Assembly (NCBI GenBank): GCA_026826555.1
Contig: JAKSZT010054396.1
Location: 19,366,233-19,430,232, forward strand
Length of the DNA: 64,000 bases
Direction: 5' to 3'
Source of the DNA: Tolypeutes matacus
Lineage: Eukaryota > Chordata > Mammalia > Cingulata > Chlamyphoridae
The notes below the pieces were generated by a model. The model saw only the letters and a program-made list of their open reading frames with translations, did not search any database and was not told where the DNA came from. Position numbers and translations under genes: made by a program. This document shows, piece after piece, positions 35,005-47,440 of this stretch. How positions within the stretch are numbered: position 1 is the first letter of the stretch; each line of letters opens with the position of its first letter.

Positions 35005-36244
35005 CCATTAAGTGAGGGGAGGAACCAGGGGATCTTTTTTTTTTTTTCAATTCTCCTTCTAGGACAATAGTCTTTGGCCCTGTATGCATACTGGATTCTG
35101 ATTTAATTGGTCAGAGTGATTTAATTGGACTAAATGAATAAGTTCTGGCACAACCCTACCATCCTGCGGCCATTTGCTTTTCCTGCACTGTGATGGGAAG
35201 GGAGGGGAGAGGGCTGCAGTTAGGTCTGAGCAGCAGTGGGGCAGGTCTTTTCCCTCAGCTCCTCTGAGAATGTCTCTGGAAAGGTGACTTCCCTCTGGGC
35301 AGGCTCAGCTGCTGATCCCTGCACCTTTGCTCATGCTGATTTTCTGAATCTTCCCAGACTTCACCACCCAGCTCCTGCCCCATCGCATCTGTATAGTGTC
35401 TTCTGAGGACCCCAGCCCTCATGTTTTCTTACTCTTTGTACTTCTATCTTGCAATTGAAGTCTGTGTCATGATTGCTTAAGACGAGCTTGTCAGTGGCAC
35501 CTTCATTTCACATGAAGAGATGAACCAAGCCTTAACACCTGCTCTGCCTGCCTGGGAAGAAGTGGAGAAAACATCATTTCAAAATACAGTTTTGGAGTTT
35601 TAAATGTGGGCTTTGTTTCATTTCTGATTGTTTTTATGAAGAAAAAATAGAAAAAAAATCCACCACCACCCTCCTTTTTGGGTGGGGTGTATCATCTTTG
35701 AGGGTAGTACAATGGGAGGAAAATGCCATCTAACCCCCCCCCCCACATCATCATCATCCTCTGAATCCTGAGCTTATATTTCTGACCTCTAACTGAGGCT
35801 TGTTTTCCTACTAGATTCTTCCCCAAACCTCTGGGCCTTGTGTTTAAATTCCCTCATCTGAGAAATGGAGATATAGCATCCTTTTGTTTTAAGTCTTCTA
35901 GAAATACAAATAAGATTGGGAAAATCAGCTGAAACTGGATTTTCAAAATCCCTGTTCCAAATCATGTCGATGTTTTTCTTAACAGCCAGAAATGCAGAAG
36001 AACTTACTCATTATGCCATAGCTTTCTTTTTCTCACCATGGAAAATAATCCCAGTGCCGCTTTCTGGTGCTCTCGGTTACGAGGCTCTTTCCCAGGCTTT
36101 AGTTTGTGAGAGCCTCACAGCTGCCCTGGAAAGCCTGGGCAGGGCAGGTATTAAGGCTCAGCTGAGGCATCACTGTCTTTAAAAAAACTTGAAATCCTAA
36201 TATCCCCCATGCCACACACCCCCCCCTTTTTTTTTTTGTTCTAA
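35005..36244. other. Unique DNA with possible L2 trace
   Basis: TGATTTAATTGG is duplicated at about 35100-35111 and 35120-35131. 35285-35470 is weakly L2-like in plus orientation. Homopolymer runs lie at 35034-35048 and 35735-35744. No gene is visible. Confidence 0.45.
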
Positions 36245-36410
36245 TATGCTCTGTATATCTTTATCAGTGCACCCACCACATTTTAGGATTTTCTGTTTAT
36301 ATGTCTCTTCTCCCCCTAGATCATGAGCTCTTTAAAAGCAGAGACCATATTCTATCATTTTCTACAACCAATGCCCAGTACAGTGCCTTGTGCTCAGGAT
36401 ATCTTTGTTA
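36245..36410 (+). repeat. L2 LINE 3' end
   Basis: 'CTTCTCCCCCTAGATCATGAGCTC...AAAGCAGAGACCATATTC...AATGCCCAGTACAGTGCCTTG...TGCTCAGGATATC' follows the L2 3' terminus. Confidence 0.82.
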
Positions 36411-36452
36411 AAGGAAGGAGGGGAGGGAGGGAGGGAGGAAGGGAGGAAGGGG
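36411..36452. repeat. (GGGA)n/(GGAA)n simple repeat
   Basis: This is a purine-only tract of GGAA and GGGA units directly after the L2 3' end. It probably expanded from the short terminal repeat of the LINE. Confidence 0.95.
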
Positions 36453-36535
36453 TTGCACAGTTATCAAGTAGAAGAGGGACTAGAACCCAGGTGTCCTGAT
36501 CCTAAGTAGTCTGAGGACATTTAACCCAATTCTTT
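36453..36535 (-). repeat. MIR-type fragment
   Basis: 'GCACAGTTATCAAGTAGAAGAGG...GACTAGAACCCAGGTGTCCTG' fits the reversed MIR core. Confidence 0.6.
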
Positions 36536-38199
36536 TATAAGTTTTTTCTGGATGTTTTATTGTAGACTTTTGTACTCTTTTTATGTTAAAAATTATGTTT
36601 ATTGGGCTTCTTTATTGTTATTGTATTTTGCAGCATCAATAATTAAGAATATTTATATTCTTATTTTGGTGTATCATATGGTATGTCAAAATAGAAAACT
36701 TGGAATTTCTGAAACCCAATATAGTAGCTACACTGAAATTAATGATTCATTTGCTTTTGTCAGGGATGACTTTAAAAGAGTGAAGTGACTTCAATCCCAC
36801 GTTCCTTGTGTCTGAGAGAGAACTCCTCAAAAACATTTAGCAGTGAAAACCATTCTATTGTGTATAAGAAACAAAATGATGACATTTCTATTTCAAATTA
36901 ATATTTGCAATTCCTATAGATGAGATAAAGATTGAATATTTTTAGCAGGAAAATAATTTACTTTGGAAGGCATTTAGGCATATTGTATTATATTAATACT
37001 AATATATAACAAATTCAGCAGTTTATAGGAACAGAAAGGACTTGGGTTAAGGTAAGAACTCGTTCTCTATTAATATCTACATATTAAAATGGAGAAAAGT
37101 CTGTGAACATGAACTTAACTAAATTGTGGTAGATAAACAGTTATGAGAACAGAATCTTTGGATAGTTTCGTTTTAGGTTTACTTACCATTAACAGAATCT
37201 TTGAGCTTACAACTCAGTGGAGTTTTGTTTTAATCATATTCGTTGGCTGAGGCAGTTACGTTGTTTAAAAAAAAAAAAAAGGAACTTTTAACATCCAGCT
37301 GCTTTTCTGAGAATTACCCATCTATGAGGGGGAAAAAAAGTGGCACCATTAACATTTATGAGAAACAGACTTAACATTATCATAAATTATACAGTAAACT
37401 ATCTTGGCCTGGGATTGAAAGGTGTGTGTTTGTCTTTGAAGCTGATGTATTTTGACAGCACACCAGGAGGCAGCTCTCTCTGAATAATGGGCATTATGAG
37501 AGCCTCAGAGGAAAGAAATCGCCGCCTTAAGTGAGTGTAAACCAGACAGGGGGTAAATGAACTTCCCCACCTGGACACATCACAATTTTAGAATCGTTGA
37601 TCACACAACAAGTTAATGCTAGCAGGGACCTAGGAGCTATTTAGTTATATCAATTTTTATTTTTCAAATGCAGAAGCTGAGGCTTAAGAAAAACAAAAAA
37701 TTCTTTTGGCTTTCTCCCGTGTGTCAGTGGTGGTGCCAGGAAGAGAAATTGCCCAGTGTCCCCACGTCCAGCTCTCAGACCCTGAGGAAACTGTGTCAAC
37801 TCTTTGGGCTCTGCTTCCTCGTTCATAAAATAGGCACATTGGTTCAGACTTATGTCATTTCCAGTTTGAATATACCATGTTTCAAATGAGTGAGAGTAAA
37901 ATTTGTAATCATCTGGGGTAGTTTCTCTATTTTACTACCTTGTCACATTGGTTCATCTCAAAAGAATGGCTACGTCATGTGGAACGTCCCGAGAATGTGG
38001 TGATAGATTATTCTGTGAGGTCATTAAGAGAAGAGTAAAAGGGAGGGAGTCCTTCAACTGCTGATCTCCTCTAGGCTAATAGTAGATCCTACTTCAGGCC
38101 AGTGTGCACATGGCCAACCCCTACACCTAAAATCTAAAACTGGGTCTGCAGTTGGAGGGTAGGTCTGATGACATGCTCAGGAGCTCATCTCGCAACTGT
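36536..38199. other. Unique DNA with a conserved-looking block
   Basis: 37600-37870 may hold decayed MIR/L2. 37430-37560 is unique and contains a CTCF-like CACCAGGAGGCAGC near 37461. Frames at 36552-36788 and 37668-37889 have no recognisable domain. Confidence 0.45.
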
Positions 38200-38400
38200 G
38201 CCTATTTATTTGTATTCCTATATCCACCATCTTCATTCAGATACCATCTTTATCACACCCAAATGGTTATTCACGGATTTATAACTAGTCTCCTTGCCTT
38301 CCCAATTCATTCTGCCCACCATTGCTAAAATGATTCATCCTCCATCAAGGAGATTATTGTTTTTAGAGAAAAGTTTAAGGGCCAACAGTGGGTTCCTGGG
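38200..38400 (+). repeat. Possible L2 fragment
   Basis: 'CTAGTCTCCTTGCCTTCCC...TGCTAAAATGATTCATCC' recalls the decayed end of L2 ORF2. This is a weak match. Confidence 0.35.
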
Positions 38401-40944
38401 CGTCATCTCCAAATCACTCGACCTACCAAAGCCATTTCACTAATAGTGGGACTTTTACACCAATTTATCTTCTTGTCCCCAACACGACTGTCTTCTCCAC
38501 CTACCCAAGTAGGTTTCCCCAGTGTGAGTATAAAATTTAGCTCATGGCTCAGCCCATCAAGGAAGTCCCCTGGACCTGGCCCTCCCCTCACTGATCACTT
38601 CATGGCTTTTTGTTCCTTGGGTGTTGCTTGTATGATATTTACTAGATCATTCTGTTCTGATACCCACATTGTTGAGGCTCTCTTGGCTTCAGGAAAGTTT
38701 GGTGCTGAATTGCTTCTTCCTTTCCAAGGCTTTTTGGGGCCGGCTCGAGTCTCCCAAACTACGTGGCACCTTTAAGCAAAGCATTTCCCTTCTTGTTGCC
38801 TCAGAGGCAGACTCTGAGAGAAAAGGAAGCCCATTTAGCAATGCCATCTCTCTAATAAAGAGAAACCTCACTTCACTCTGAAGCTGCAAAAATGCGCTCT
38901 TGACTTTGTTGGAGGGAGTCTGTTTTGGAAATTCCATGGTCAGAACCAGCAGAGCTGTGGCGAGCAGTCCAGTGTGGCTCGGCATATCCAGGATCAAGTG
39001 TCCTGTCTTTCAAGCCAGCCAGGCTCCTTTTAAAGTCAGTGGTTTGTTGATAGATCTCATGTGGGTTTTCCTTTTAAATGGTGCCCTTGAATGTGGCTCA
39101 TATTTGCATTTTGCTGGAATATCCATTACAAAGCTTTCATAGTAGAGCACCTCTCAGTAAAAGGGGCAAAATTAAAAGACTTGAAAGCCAGCTCCTTCAT
39201 GCACTCTGGAGATATAAAAGAAAGCAGTGTCCTCGTTGGGCCAGCCCCAAGGTTCCAAACTTGTGGGTGCTGGATCCCTGCAGACCTCAAATTCTTCATT
39301 AGAGTAATGGGAAGCCATATACCTCTCACACACCAAGCAGGGCCTACACACTATGCACGTAACACGTTCTGTACTAATAGTTTTCAAATAAATGTAGATG
39401 CTCTTGGGATTTATAAGCAATTTTTTAAAGTACCTCTAAATAACCTGTCAATGTTTTTAATTAGTGGGCTAAAATGATAACTTTAATTATGTGGGACTCT
39501 ACATAATGTTTTGATGTTACACGGGGGTGCTCGTACCCTCTGGACTAAAGAGACAACACAAAACAGGTCCTGGGGTTGTCCGTGGCCATGTCTGTGTGGG
39601 TAAACATAGCGGCAGCACTCAATCAGAAGGGATGAGCTTGCTTGGGCTTAGTGACAGAGGAGAAGAGCTAAGGTTTAAGGATAACTGTCCACACTGAAAA
39701 GCCAATTATATAACCAACTTCATCCAAAGAGAATAGAAAGCAACATCTTGCTAATTCATTTTGTTGGTTTAGCGTTCATCTACAGTTTTACTTGAATCTC
39801 TGACTCCAAATTCTTGTGGAACAGGAATGGTAAGTTCTTTTGTCCAACAGAGTAAGTGTTAATGCCCAGTATCTTTTAGTCACAGCAACAAACATGTAAA
39901 TTTGCATACAGTCAAGAAATTTGCATGCGAATCAGGCTAACCAGCAGTGCGTTTCTTTGCTACAGATCATATTAATATAGTGGGGTTCCCACCCCACGCC
40001 CCACGGGATAGATCCTAATGGGGTAAATCGTCTGGTCATTTTCCCCACAGTGTTTTTAAAGCTGAAACTCAACCTGAGCACCACATGAGTTTGGGAGAGT
40101 GTGCCAGCCATGGGATAAAGCTGAAATTTCAGCCCTTTGTCATTTTCTCCAGAGTTCACTTGGGTTTTGGGGAGAGGGAAGAGGTGACACTGGATAGGCA
40201 AAGCAGTGACATCGCTCTCCAGGCATTTGCAAAAAACGTCTCTCCAGTCGCCTCTGTGGTAAGCCAAATTTTTGGTTTCACAGTTCAGTTTAAAGCTAAA
40301 TCTTTTTTGGCTGAAATAAACACTTTGCGGAGTGATATTCTGTTTTAAGGACTTCTCTCAGGACCATATCGCTGGTGTAGGAGTTTAGCCTCATGGGGCA
40401 GGAAACTGAAATGAGATGTGAGTAATCTTCCCCTATTTCAGATGGAAAAACATTGGAAATCATGACTTTGGCTCTCAAAGAACAGCTATTCGTGGCTACC
40501 ATGGTTAACTCTGTCTCTAGTTTTGTTTTGGCAATGAAGGCCAATTTACCACAATAACAGTGCCTTTGATTTTATGGCACTTGACATCTTAAAAATTGCT
40601 GCAGTGCTTCAAAATTGGTAAGCAGACTGGACCAAATATGCCTTTTTGTGCAGTATTGCAGGAAAAGGTGGGGAGATAAATGATTTTTTTTTTTTTTAAG
40701 CAGGGCAAGAACTCCCTAGTTAGACACTTTAAGGCCCTGTCTGCAAAATGTGGACTCAGAAATGACTGCAGGCATTGGAGGCATCTGGTTTAGGAAGAGC
40801 TGAGTCTGTTATTTTCTCCCCCCCAACCCCTTTTTTTCTCAAGAGGCCCATGACCTAGGGCCACATGAGTAACTTTGTCATTTCCTATAATATTGTCCTG
40901 CTGAGCAAGAGAATGTTTTTTGTGGAGATGAAAATCCTCCCATA
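38401..40944. other. Unique DNA, no supported gene
   Basis: Many frames of 60-130 codons overlap on both strands (38403-40544), which itself argues against coding. No domain is recognised. 39000-39500 is free of repeats and may merit a constraint check. Confidence 0.45.
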
Positions 40945-41090
40945 TGATTTTTATGCTCCATCCATCTGCATTAGCTCCTTACTGTCTTCAGAATAAAAGT
41001 CCATAAGCCTGAGCCTGGGATTCAGGGCCTCCAAGTATCTCCTGGCCCCAACTACTTGTCTAGCGTCATGCCTCACATCCTTGGAGGCAG
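40945..41090 (+). repeat. L2 LINE fragment
   Basis: 'ATTAGCTCCTTACTGTCTTCAGAATAAAAGTCC...CTGGGATTCAGGGCCTCC...TCTCCTGGCCCCAAC' follows the L2 3' region. Confidence 0.7.
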
Positions 41091-41634
41091 CCAGGCCTGG
41101 GTTCAAATCATCTGTACAAATCACGTCACACTTACTTAACAGCGAGTACAGCATTGCTGTACCAACTGGTAGGAGCAGACCACACATCTTGTAAGGTTAG
41201 AATAAGGTCTGTTTTTAATTAGCCAGAGATGCAAGATCTTACCAGTATGAAGTGGCTGCTCAGGGCAGGAGTCATGTACAGCAAACCTCAGTGAGGCTTT
41301 CCCCAGTGTCCCTAAAGTCTGCAGCAAGGTGGGGTCTTGCTGGATCTGGGAAATCGGGGCTTGCTGCTCACCTGCCCATTTATCCTTTGAGCTCACATCA
41401 CCATTCCAAAAGATCCTGCAGGAAAACCTTATACCCACCCTTTACTTTAAATATAATATTTACAAACCAGACTCAGTCCCCACGAGGCCACATCCTCATC
41501 TTGGAGGATACTGTAGAGTTGATACCAGGGGCCTTTGAATTGTATCTGTCCTGCTTTCCTGTGCATCCAAAGCCCATACCCCTGAGCCTCACCCTCAACT
41601 CTGCTTTAATATCCTTCTGTCTGGGAACTGTTTT
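41091..41634. other. Unique or decayed DNA, no gene
   Basis: Open frames at 41136-41659 lie on both strands with no domain. 41540-41634 may be further decayed L2. Confidence 0.45.
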
Positions 41635-41750
41635 CACAAATCGGTGTCCCTGCAAGTAGGTGGAAAGAACAAATGAGATGATTCCCACCATATCCTCAGC
41701 ACAGAGCCTGGCTTACTGTAAGTGCTTATTAAATGTTAGCTACTATTGTT
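41635..41750 (+). repeat. MIR SINE, 3' part
   Basis: 'CACCATATCCTCAGCACAGAGCC...TGGCTTACTGTAAGTGC...TTATTAAATGTTAGCTACTA' is the MIR 3' end. Confidence 0.75.
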
Positions 41751-41789
41751 ATCATTATTATTCACCTGCCCTTTGCTTTACAGAGACTT

Positions 41790-42480
41790 AAATACACACT
41801 GTACCCTGTATAAACCCTTTACTTCCTGGCCTCAACCTTTCTCGGTGCCTCTAACTGCCCTTTCTCCTGTCTTTGCCTCCAAATCCTTCCCAGGTTTGAT
41901 AGGCTTTGCTCAAATGCCATTCCTTCTGGGGAAGCCTTCTGATTGCTCCCTGCTTCCCTGCCCCGACTGGAATTATTGTTCACTTTCTTGCTCCCACTCT
42001 TGAGCTCTCTCTCTCTCCTCTTTACCTTTACTAGAAGAATGCTTCTCAGACTTTCTGTGGCCAAAGACCAGGTGCCTCCTCTACCCCCCCCATCCCCTAC
42101 CCATCATGGATGAATACTTTTATAAAATACAAAAATAAGAAGGAAATTAAAAAATGCAAGCCCCAATTTTTTATTATTAGAGTCAACAGACATAAAATTA
42201 TACCATCAAAAGTCTGTCAAAGTTTTTAAAGGCTTACTCTCAATTTCTATACTTTTCTCACCCCAGATTGGTAATAACCGGGTGGAGGACCAGCATCGAT
42301 GGGTCCATGAAGCACACCTGAGTAGCAGGATGGCCTCATCCCATCTACATTGGCACACTCAGGAGCACATCTCATCCAGTGAGCTCAATGAACTCCACCT
42401 CTCACACCTGGCAGGAGCCTTAAGCATAGAAGGTGCTTAGTAAATTAGTTGAATTGAATGGATGAATAAATGCACAATAA
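41790..42480 (+). repeat. L2 LINE 3' region split by a DNA-transposon-like segment
   Basis: 41790-42030 ('CTTTGCTCAAATGCC', 'GGGGAAGCCTTCTGATTGC') and 42350-42480 ('CCTGGCAGGAGCCTTAAGC...AGGTGCTTAGTAAATTAG...TGAATGGATGAATAAATG') are consecutive parts of an L2 3' end in plus orientation. The middle does not fit L2 and is listed separately. Confidence 0.68.
42036..42330. mobile_element. Possible old hAT-like insertion in L2
   Basis: The segment starts 'GCTTCTCAGACTTTCTGTGGCC', like the tip of several hAT MITEs, and separates two L2 pieces. The right terminus and flanking duplication were not identified. Confidence 0.35.
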
Positions 42481-43429
42481 ATATTATGTGAAGTGAATGA
42501 GGGAATAAGTGATTGACTGTGCAAAGCATATTTAAAACTCACAATCCTTAGGAAGAATTTTCTTAATGAATGGCCTGCCAAAGAGTTTATTTTTTTTATT
42601 TTTGCCTTTTATAAAATTCACTCATTTGCATTGCAGATTAAAACCCAGTCTTTTACTTAGCTTCCCTCCTCCCCCATCTCTGATAGCTAAATAGAGATAA
42701 CATTTATGCTTTCACCAGAATGCAATGGGCACTGTAAAGCCAAGTAAAATATGGTATGCTTGATAATATCCTGAGCAACATGACTTGGAAGAGAATCTTA
42801 GGAGAATGCATACCTGTGCTTCTAGTAAGAATCAGAATTTCTGAATTCATTAGTTGCTAATTAGAGAGCAGAAGAAAGAGATTATATACTTTTATGACAA
42901 GAATAGTTACAACTCAAGAACCATATTTGAATTAACAAAAGTAAAAGTTTATTTTGTAGTATTGCCTTCAACCACTAATCAATGTTAGATGGTAAAGTAA
43001 ATCTCCCTAGGAAGCTTTTCTTCCTCCTGGAGGAATGCACTCATAATTCTCATGGATGTGGGAAACGAACCAGTCCACCGGCAAGGACCATATCGGGATG
43101 CTTTCCAGTAATCTCTGCTTCTATGTCAACCAAAGAGAAACACAGCTCGACCTCTTCTATAACCACTTAGAGTAGGTTTTGAGATTTGAGGATAAGCTAT
43201 GTACATTTCCCTCTAGAAATCACACATTACTATTGTTTCTTTGCCTTAAGAAAAAAGAAAGATAGAAAGGAAGAAAGTAAACAAAACCAAGACCTGCAAA
43301 CCATTTAGCTTTCTTACTGGCTCACTACTTCATGTCTCGCCTCCCCCAGACTTTTCAAGCCCAGAATAATCTCTCCTTCCTCCAGCTCCTTATGCCTGCT
43401 GGGTCTGCTCTGCAGTTAGTTCACAAGCA
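42481..43429. other. Unique DNA, no gene
   Basis: A GAAA-rich patch lies near 43248-43290. The frame at 42982-43170 is short and featureless. Confidence 0.5.
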
Positions 43430-43690
43430 TTCATGGAGGCCTCCCAGGTGTGAAGCAGGAATACAGAAGTAAACAAGACACGTCCTGTCCTCATGAAGTT
43501 GACGGTCTATCACACAAGCAATTGCAGGAGCGATGCATGATAAAAAAGGAAGTCTGGGGAGCAAGGAACAGGGGGATTAGGTGGTACACAACTAACCCAA
43601 CTGGGGGCTGGAGGACAGGGAGGTCAGGGAAGGTTACTCAGAGGAAGTGATGTTTAATCTCAGACATGAGGATGAGAAGAAATTAGCCAA
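43430..43690 (+). repeat. Ancient mammalian interspersed repeat, unnamed
   Basis: 'ATTCATGGAGGCCTCCC...AATACAGAAGTAAACAAGACACG...CTGTCCTCATGAAGTTGACG...GGTCAGGGAAGGTTACTC...AGAGGAAGTGATGTTTAATC' follows a common old repeat in order. It is the same family as 11870, 46930, 50930, 54270 and 55610. Confidence 0.6.
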
Positions 43691-43884
43691 GGGAAGTATT
43701 GTATGGTATAGTATGTTAGGACTTACTTACATATGACTCCCTTCTCTAATCATCAGTCCTCAACAGCTCAGGGCTTTAGTCTGCCAACACATGGGATTGC
43801 AAAATATGAAGCTGTATTTCCTAGTAACTGCGTCAGGTGTGCGTTTCTTATTTTCCCAATCACGGAATGAGGTAAATATAATAA
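43691..43884. other. Unique spacer
   Basis: Nothing was recognised between two ancient repeats. Confidence 0.5.
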
Positions 43885-44135
43885 TAATCATTCACATGTA
43901 TATATATATTAGTACTTATGGTGTGACAGGTACTGTTATTCTACAAACAACCCTCTAAGTTGGATACTATAATTGTCCCCGTTGACATATGGGGAAACTG
44001 AGGTACTGGGAAGTTAAATTACTTGCCCAAGGTCACATAGCAAAAAGGTGGCAGAAGTGCGATGTGAACATTGGGCAATCTTTCAGAGTTCATACTTTTA
44101 ATCACTATACTATTTTTGTAATTATTACAGGAAGA
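43885..44135 (-). repeat. MIR SINE, near full length
   Basis: 'TAGTACTTATGGTGTGACAGG...TACTGTTATTCTACAAACAACCC...ATATGGGGAAACTGAGGTAC...ACTTGCCCAAGGTCACATAGC...ACTTTTAATCACTATACTAT' is reversed MIR with well-preserved order. Confidence 0.92.
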
Positions 44136-44570
44136 AAACATCTTACATTCCTTTTTAGGCTTGTAGCTTAATGTAATACAATGCTAAGTAAATCAACCCC
44201 AAATAAATGCTTGCCATTTAATTAGGTTGGATTTAGTTTGCCCATTGCCAAAGGGTTTTTATTTAATTGAAAACAAAATGGGTTGGAGGAGGGCTTGCTG
44301 TTTAATGCTTTTTACAGGCAGTGTTGGCATATTCCTAATTTTCTGGTGAGGGATGTCAAATCAGATGACAAAACAGGATTTGTAGATGGTGATGACAAAT
44401 TAGATCATGCAACAGGGTGATTATGGCTTTTGGAAGTCCTTATAATGAATACTGTTGAGCTAGTCATATGGCCATCGGCATCAGTTTTTAAGATAGCCAA
44501 AATGTTCCTTTGGTCACCAGGCCTACTACTTTTGGGACTGTGCATTTTATTGGTAGCATTTTGGTAATAA
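44136..44570. other. Unique AT-rich DNA, no gene
   Basis: No repeat or exon was recognised. Confidence 0.5.
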
Positions 44571-44779
44571 TGGGGGTCTGCAAACTTTTTCTGTAAAGGA
44601 CCAGAGAGTAAATATTTTATGATTTGCGGGCAAGGCAGTCTGTCTCAGCTGTTAACTCTGCTGCTGTAGCAGGAAAGCAGCCACAGAAAATTTGTAACTG
44701 AAAGATACAGGAGTAAAAAATAAAGCTTTATTTAGGAAAACAGGCATTCAGCCCATGGGTTGTGGTTTGCTGCCCCCTG
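44571..44779. mobile_element. hAT-Charlie non-autonomous element
   Basis: 'GGGGGTCTGCAAACTTTTTCTG...TAAAGGACCAGAGAGTAAATATTTTATG...GTAGCAGGAAAGCAGCCACAG...AAAGCTTTATTTAGGAAAACAGGC...GTGGTTTGCTGCCCCCTG' is the well-known mammalian hAT MITE with inverted termini. There is no coding capacity, and no 8-bp duplication survives. Confidence 0.85.
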
Positions 44780-46813
44780 TTCTAGAAGAAAGTAGATGTT
44801 CTGTTAGCAATAACATTGCAAATGGCATCAGCTTTGTAAGATAAAAGAATATATGAACCAATGTAACATTTGATTCAGTTCAAATTCTCAACCTACTTTT
44901 TAGGCACTTTAAAACGTTTGGAGTAGACCCTTGATGGCTTATCATGTTTCCTATTTTGCATGATCTGCTTTCCTGCTTGGTTTAAGACCAAGACTAGTGC
45001 AAAGGATCTCTCAAGGAAGATGTTTCAGTAATCTGGAAAGGGCATCTTTCCTGGAATAGAATCAGAGGAGATTAACTGTCACATCAGACTTTATGTTGGA
45101 AAAAAGGATAAATTTTCAGCAGTGAGTGCTTTGCAGTATTGAAATAGATTACTGAGAAGGGGTATTGCTGAAAAGGATTTTCCTTCTCCAGACATTTTAA
45201 ATTCCAGATAGGTCCTGCTCTGGCAGCTGGTCAATACACAGTTATTAATTACTCACTAATTACAAATACAACTTTTTCCCTTATCTTGTCTGAGGCAGTT
45301 GCTTTGTGATAGGGCCAGAAGGCTGGGGAAGATGGATAGAATGGATGTTATGCTCTCCCTGGGATTTGGTTGATCAGCTTTATACAAATACCAACGGAGA
45401 GTGAAGTCTCTCTAAATTGAAGTAAGGGAGAGAAAGCCAATCTGAAATAGAGAAAAGGAAGCATTTCTTAATATCTTTCAAGAAAATAAATTTTATTCAA
45501 GAGGCCCAAAGTGCCACAGGATAATGGGACCATGACCACAAACACCTGTCAGAGATAAAAGTAAATTTTAATTAACATATCAATAGTCTGTAGATCTTAG
45601 GTGCTTCCAAAGTGCTTGAGGGTGTTTGACAACTTTTTCTACCCTTAAGCTCTTTTGCTTTCTCTTTGAAGAACTATTTTAAACAAAGAGAACCCCTGTT
45701 CCAATCCATTTTGATCTCAAGGATGTCTGATTTAATGTAATTTTCTCACGTTCCTACCAACTTGCCCAAGGTGAGGAATAATTTACTCTGTCAGAGGGAA
45801 AGAACAAAGAACTTTGGGGGGGAATGGAGACTAGGGGACTTCCTTTAAAATTAAAAAAAGTACTGTCATTTTGTACACAGTAGCAAAACTGCCACCCATA
45901 GATTTTTATACTTCTGCATTCTTAGATGGTCTTATTTGCATTTTGAGGCCTTTCTGCTTTTGTTCAAATAGGTAGTCATGCAAAAATAGCCTGCGTTCCC
46001 CTCTATCGGTGGACTGTGTTTAAACTTGGTGGATGGGTGTATTGGAAACAGGCAGAGCAGGGGTGATTCCAGCCCATTGGATACAGCAGGTAATTACCTG
46101 AGTGATTTTGAAAACACTTAAGTACACGCCCACTCAAGAAATGAATGTAGCCAGGGCTGAGGTGGGCAGATGCTGGGTGTTCAGTGACCATGACTGGGAA
46201 GAGGTGTGTAGGAGGAAGGGTTCCAAGAAGCCACAGTGCCTTCTTCTAAGACTATTAGGATTTAAATGAGGCAAGGCAAGGCCCAGCATATAGCGTGTGC
46301 ATCATAGAGGTTACTCTCCATCTTTCAGCTTCAAGTTGCTCTTAGGAAAAAACCTACTTTACTTCCAATAAATATGCATTTGTCTTAAAGCTGATGCAGA
46401 GAAGATTCAAGGAACCTTGACCTCATGGGGTACATGACTAGATGGAGAGATTTATAAATTAAGAGAAGGTGAAATGAGTTACGCAATAAAGATGACTTTG
46501 GCAGCACAGGCGGCGCAAGCATCAAATGAGTAGTAAAATCAGTGTGAACAATAGAAACGTTTTTTAAAGGTGGAGGTGAGGGGAAGGTGGGACTAGTCCG
46601 GAATGGTTAAGGAAGGCTGAGGGAGAAAAGGGGCCATTTCAGATGAGGAGCAGTGATCAACACACAGTTTTAGGTAATGACATTAGCAGAAGCAAGTACC
46701 TTTGTACCTTTCCGTGGGAGGAGAGGTTATAAGAAATAATCTTGAATTTCTCTGGTTGGTTGGTTTTCCAGAGACTTCTAAAAGACTTCGGACTTCGTGA
46801 AAAATCATAGGGA
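44780..46813. other. Unique DNA, no gene
   Basis: No strong repeat was seen. 46440-46790 is purine-rich and may include decayed sequence of the unnamed ancient repeat. 46003-46191 on minus is a short chance frame. Confidence 0.45.
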
Positions 46814-46899
46814 GGGGAGCGGATGTAGCTTAAGTGGCTGAGTGCCTGCTTTCCATATATGAGGTCCTGGGTTCATTCTCCGGTACCTCTTAAAAAAAA
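46814..46899 (+). mobile_element. DAS-type SINE, head-only form
   Basis: 'GGGGAGCGGATGTAGCTTAAG...TGGCTGAGTGCCTGC...GTCCTGGGTTCATTCTCC...GGTACCTCTT' plus an A-tail. AAAATCATAGGGA flanks both sides (46801-46813 and about 46900-46912). It inserted into an ancient repeat whose 'GGGAGCCACTGG' resumes after it. Confidence 0.93.
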
Positions 46900-46929
46900 A
46901 AAATCATAGGGAGCCACTGGAAAATTCTT

Positions 46930-47440
46930 AACTAGAGGACTGACGTGGAAAAAATTGTTAATCAATGAATTAACTCAACAAATACTTATTGAGCACATAC
47001 TATGTACCAACTACTTTGTTGGAGCAAATTGTACATTGTTCTTTCATGAAACTTTTATCCTGGTGGGAGGAGTCAGACTTAGTTAAATAATCTCACAAAT
47101 ACTAGGTATAATTACCAACATTGAAACGTGCTTTGAAATAAATGTATAAGGGCCAGAAGAGGGTAAATGGGAAGCCCTCCTTAGTCTGAGGTAGTGCTTT
47201 TGAGTTCCGACCCAGAGAAATCAGTAAGAGTTAACTAGTTGAGACGAACTGCGTATGGAAAGGCCCTGTCCCAGAAGGAACCTGCCCCGTTTGAAGAAAT
47301 CCAGGAGACAGCCTTCAGGGAAACTGAGTAGAGTGGAGGGGAGCATGGAGCAAGGAGGGAGGTGGGGAGAAGTAGGCAAGAACTAAATCTTGTCAGGACC
47401 TCCCAGACCATTGAAGAATGCTGTGTGTTCATAGGTGGCA
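46930..47440 (+). repeat. Ancient mammalian interspersed repeat, unnamed
   Basis: 'TCAACAAATACTTATTGAGC...ACATACTATGTACCAACTAC...CATGAAACTTTTATCCTGG...GGGAAGCCCTCCTTAGTCTG...GAAAGGCCCTGTCCCAGAAGG' follows the same old family. The copy is decayed and its borders are approximate. Confidence 0.55.

Noticed and set aside
36411..36452. Purine tract as a G-quadruplex or regulatory element
   Set aside because: It is explained as expansion of the short terminal repeat at an L2 3' end.
44750..44779. CTCF-like GGGGGCAGCA on minus
   Set aside because: It is the ordinary terminus of the hAT-Charlie element and matches only the core.
46490..46520. 'CTTTGGCAGCAC' as the start of a U6 retrocopy
   Set aside because: Only about ten bases resemble U6. 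The continuation does not match and no A-tail follows.
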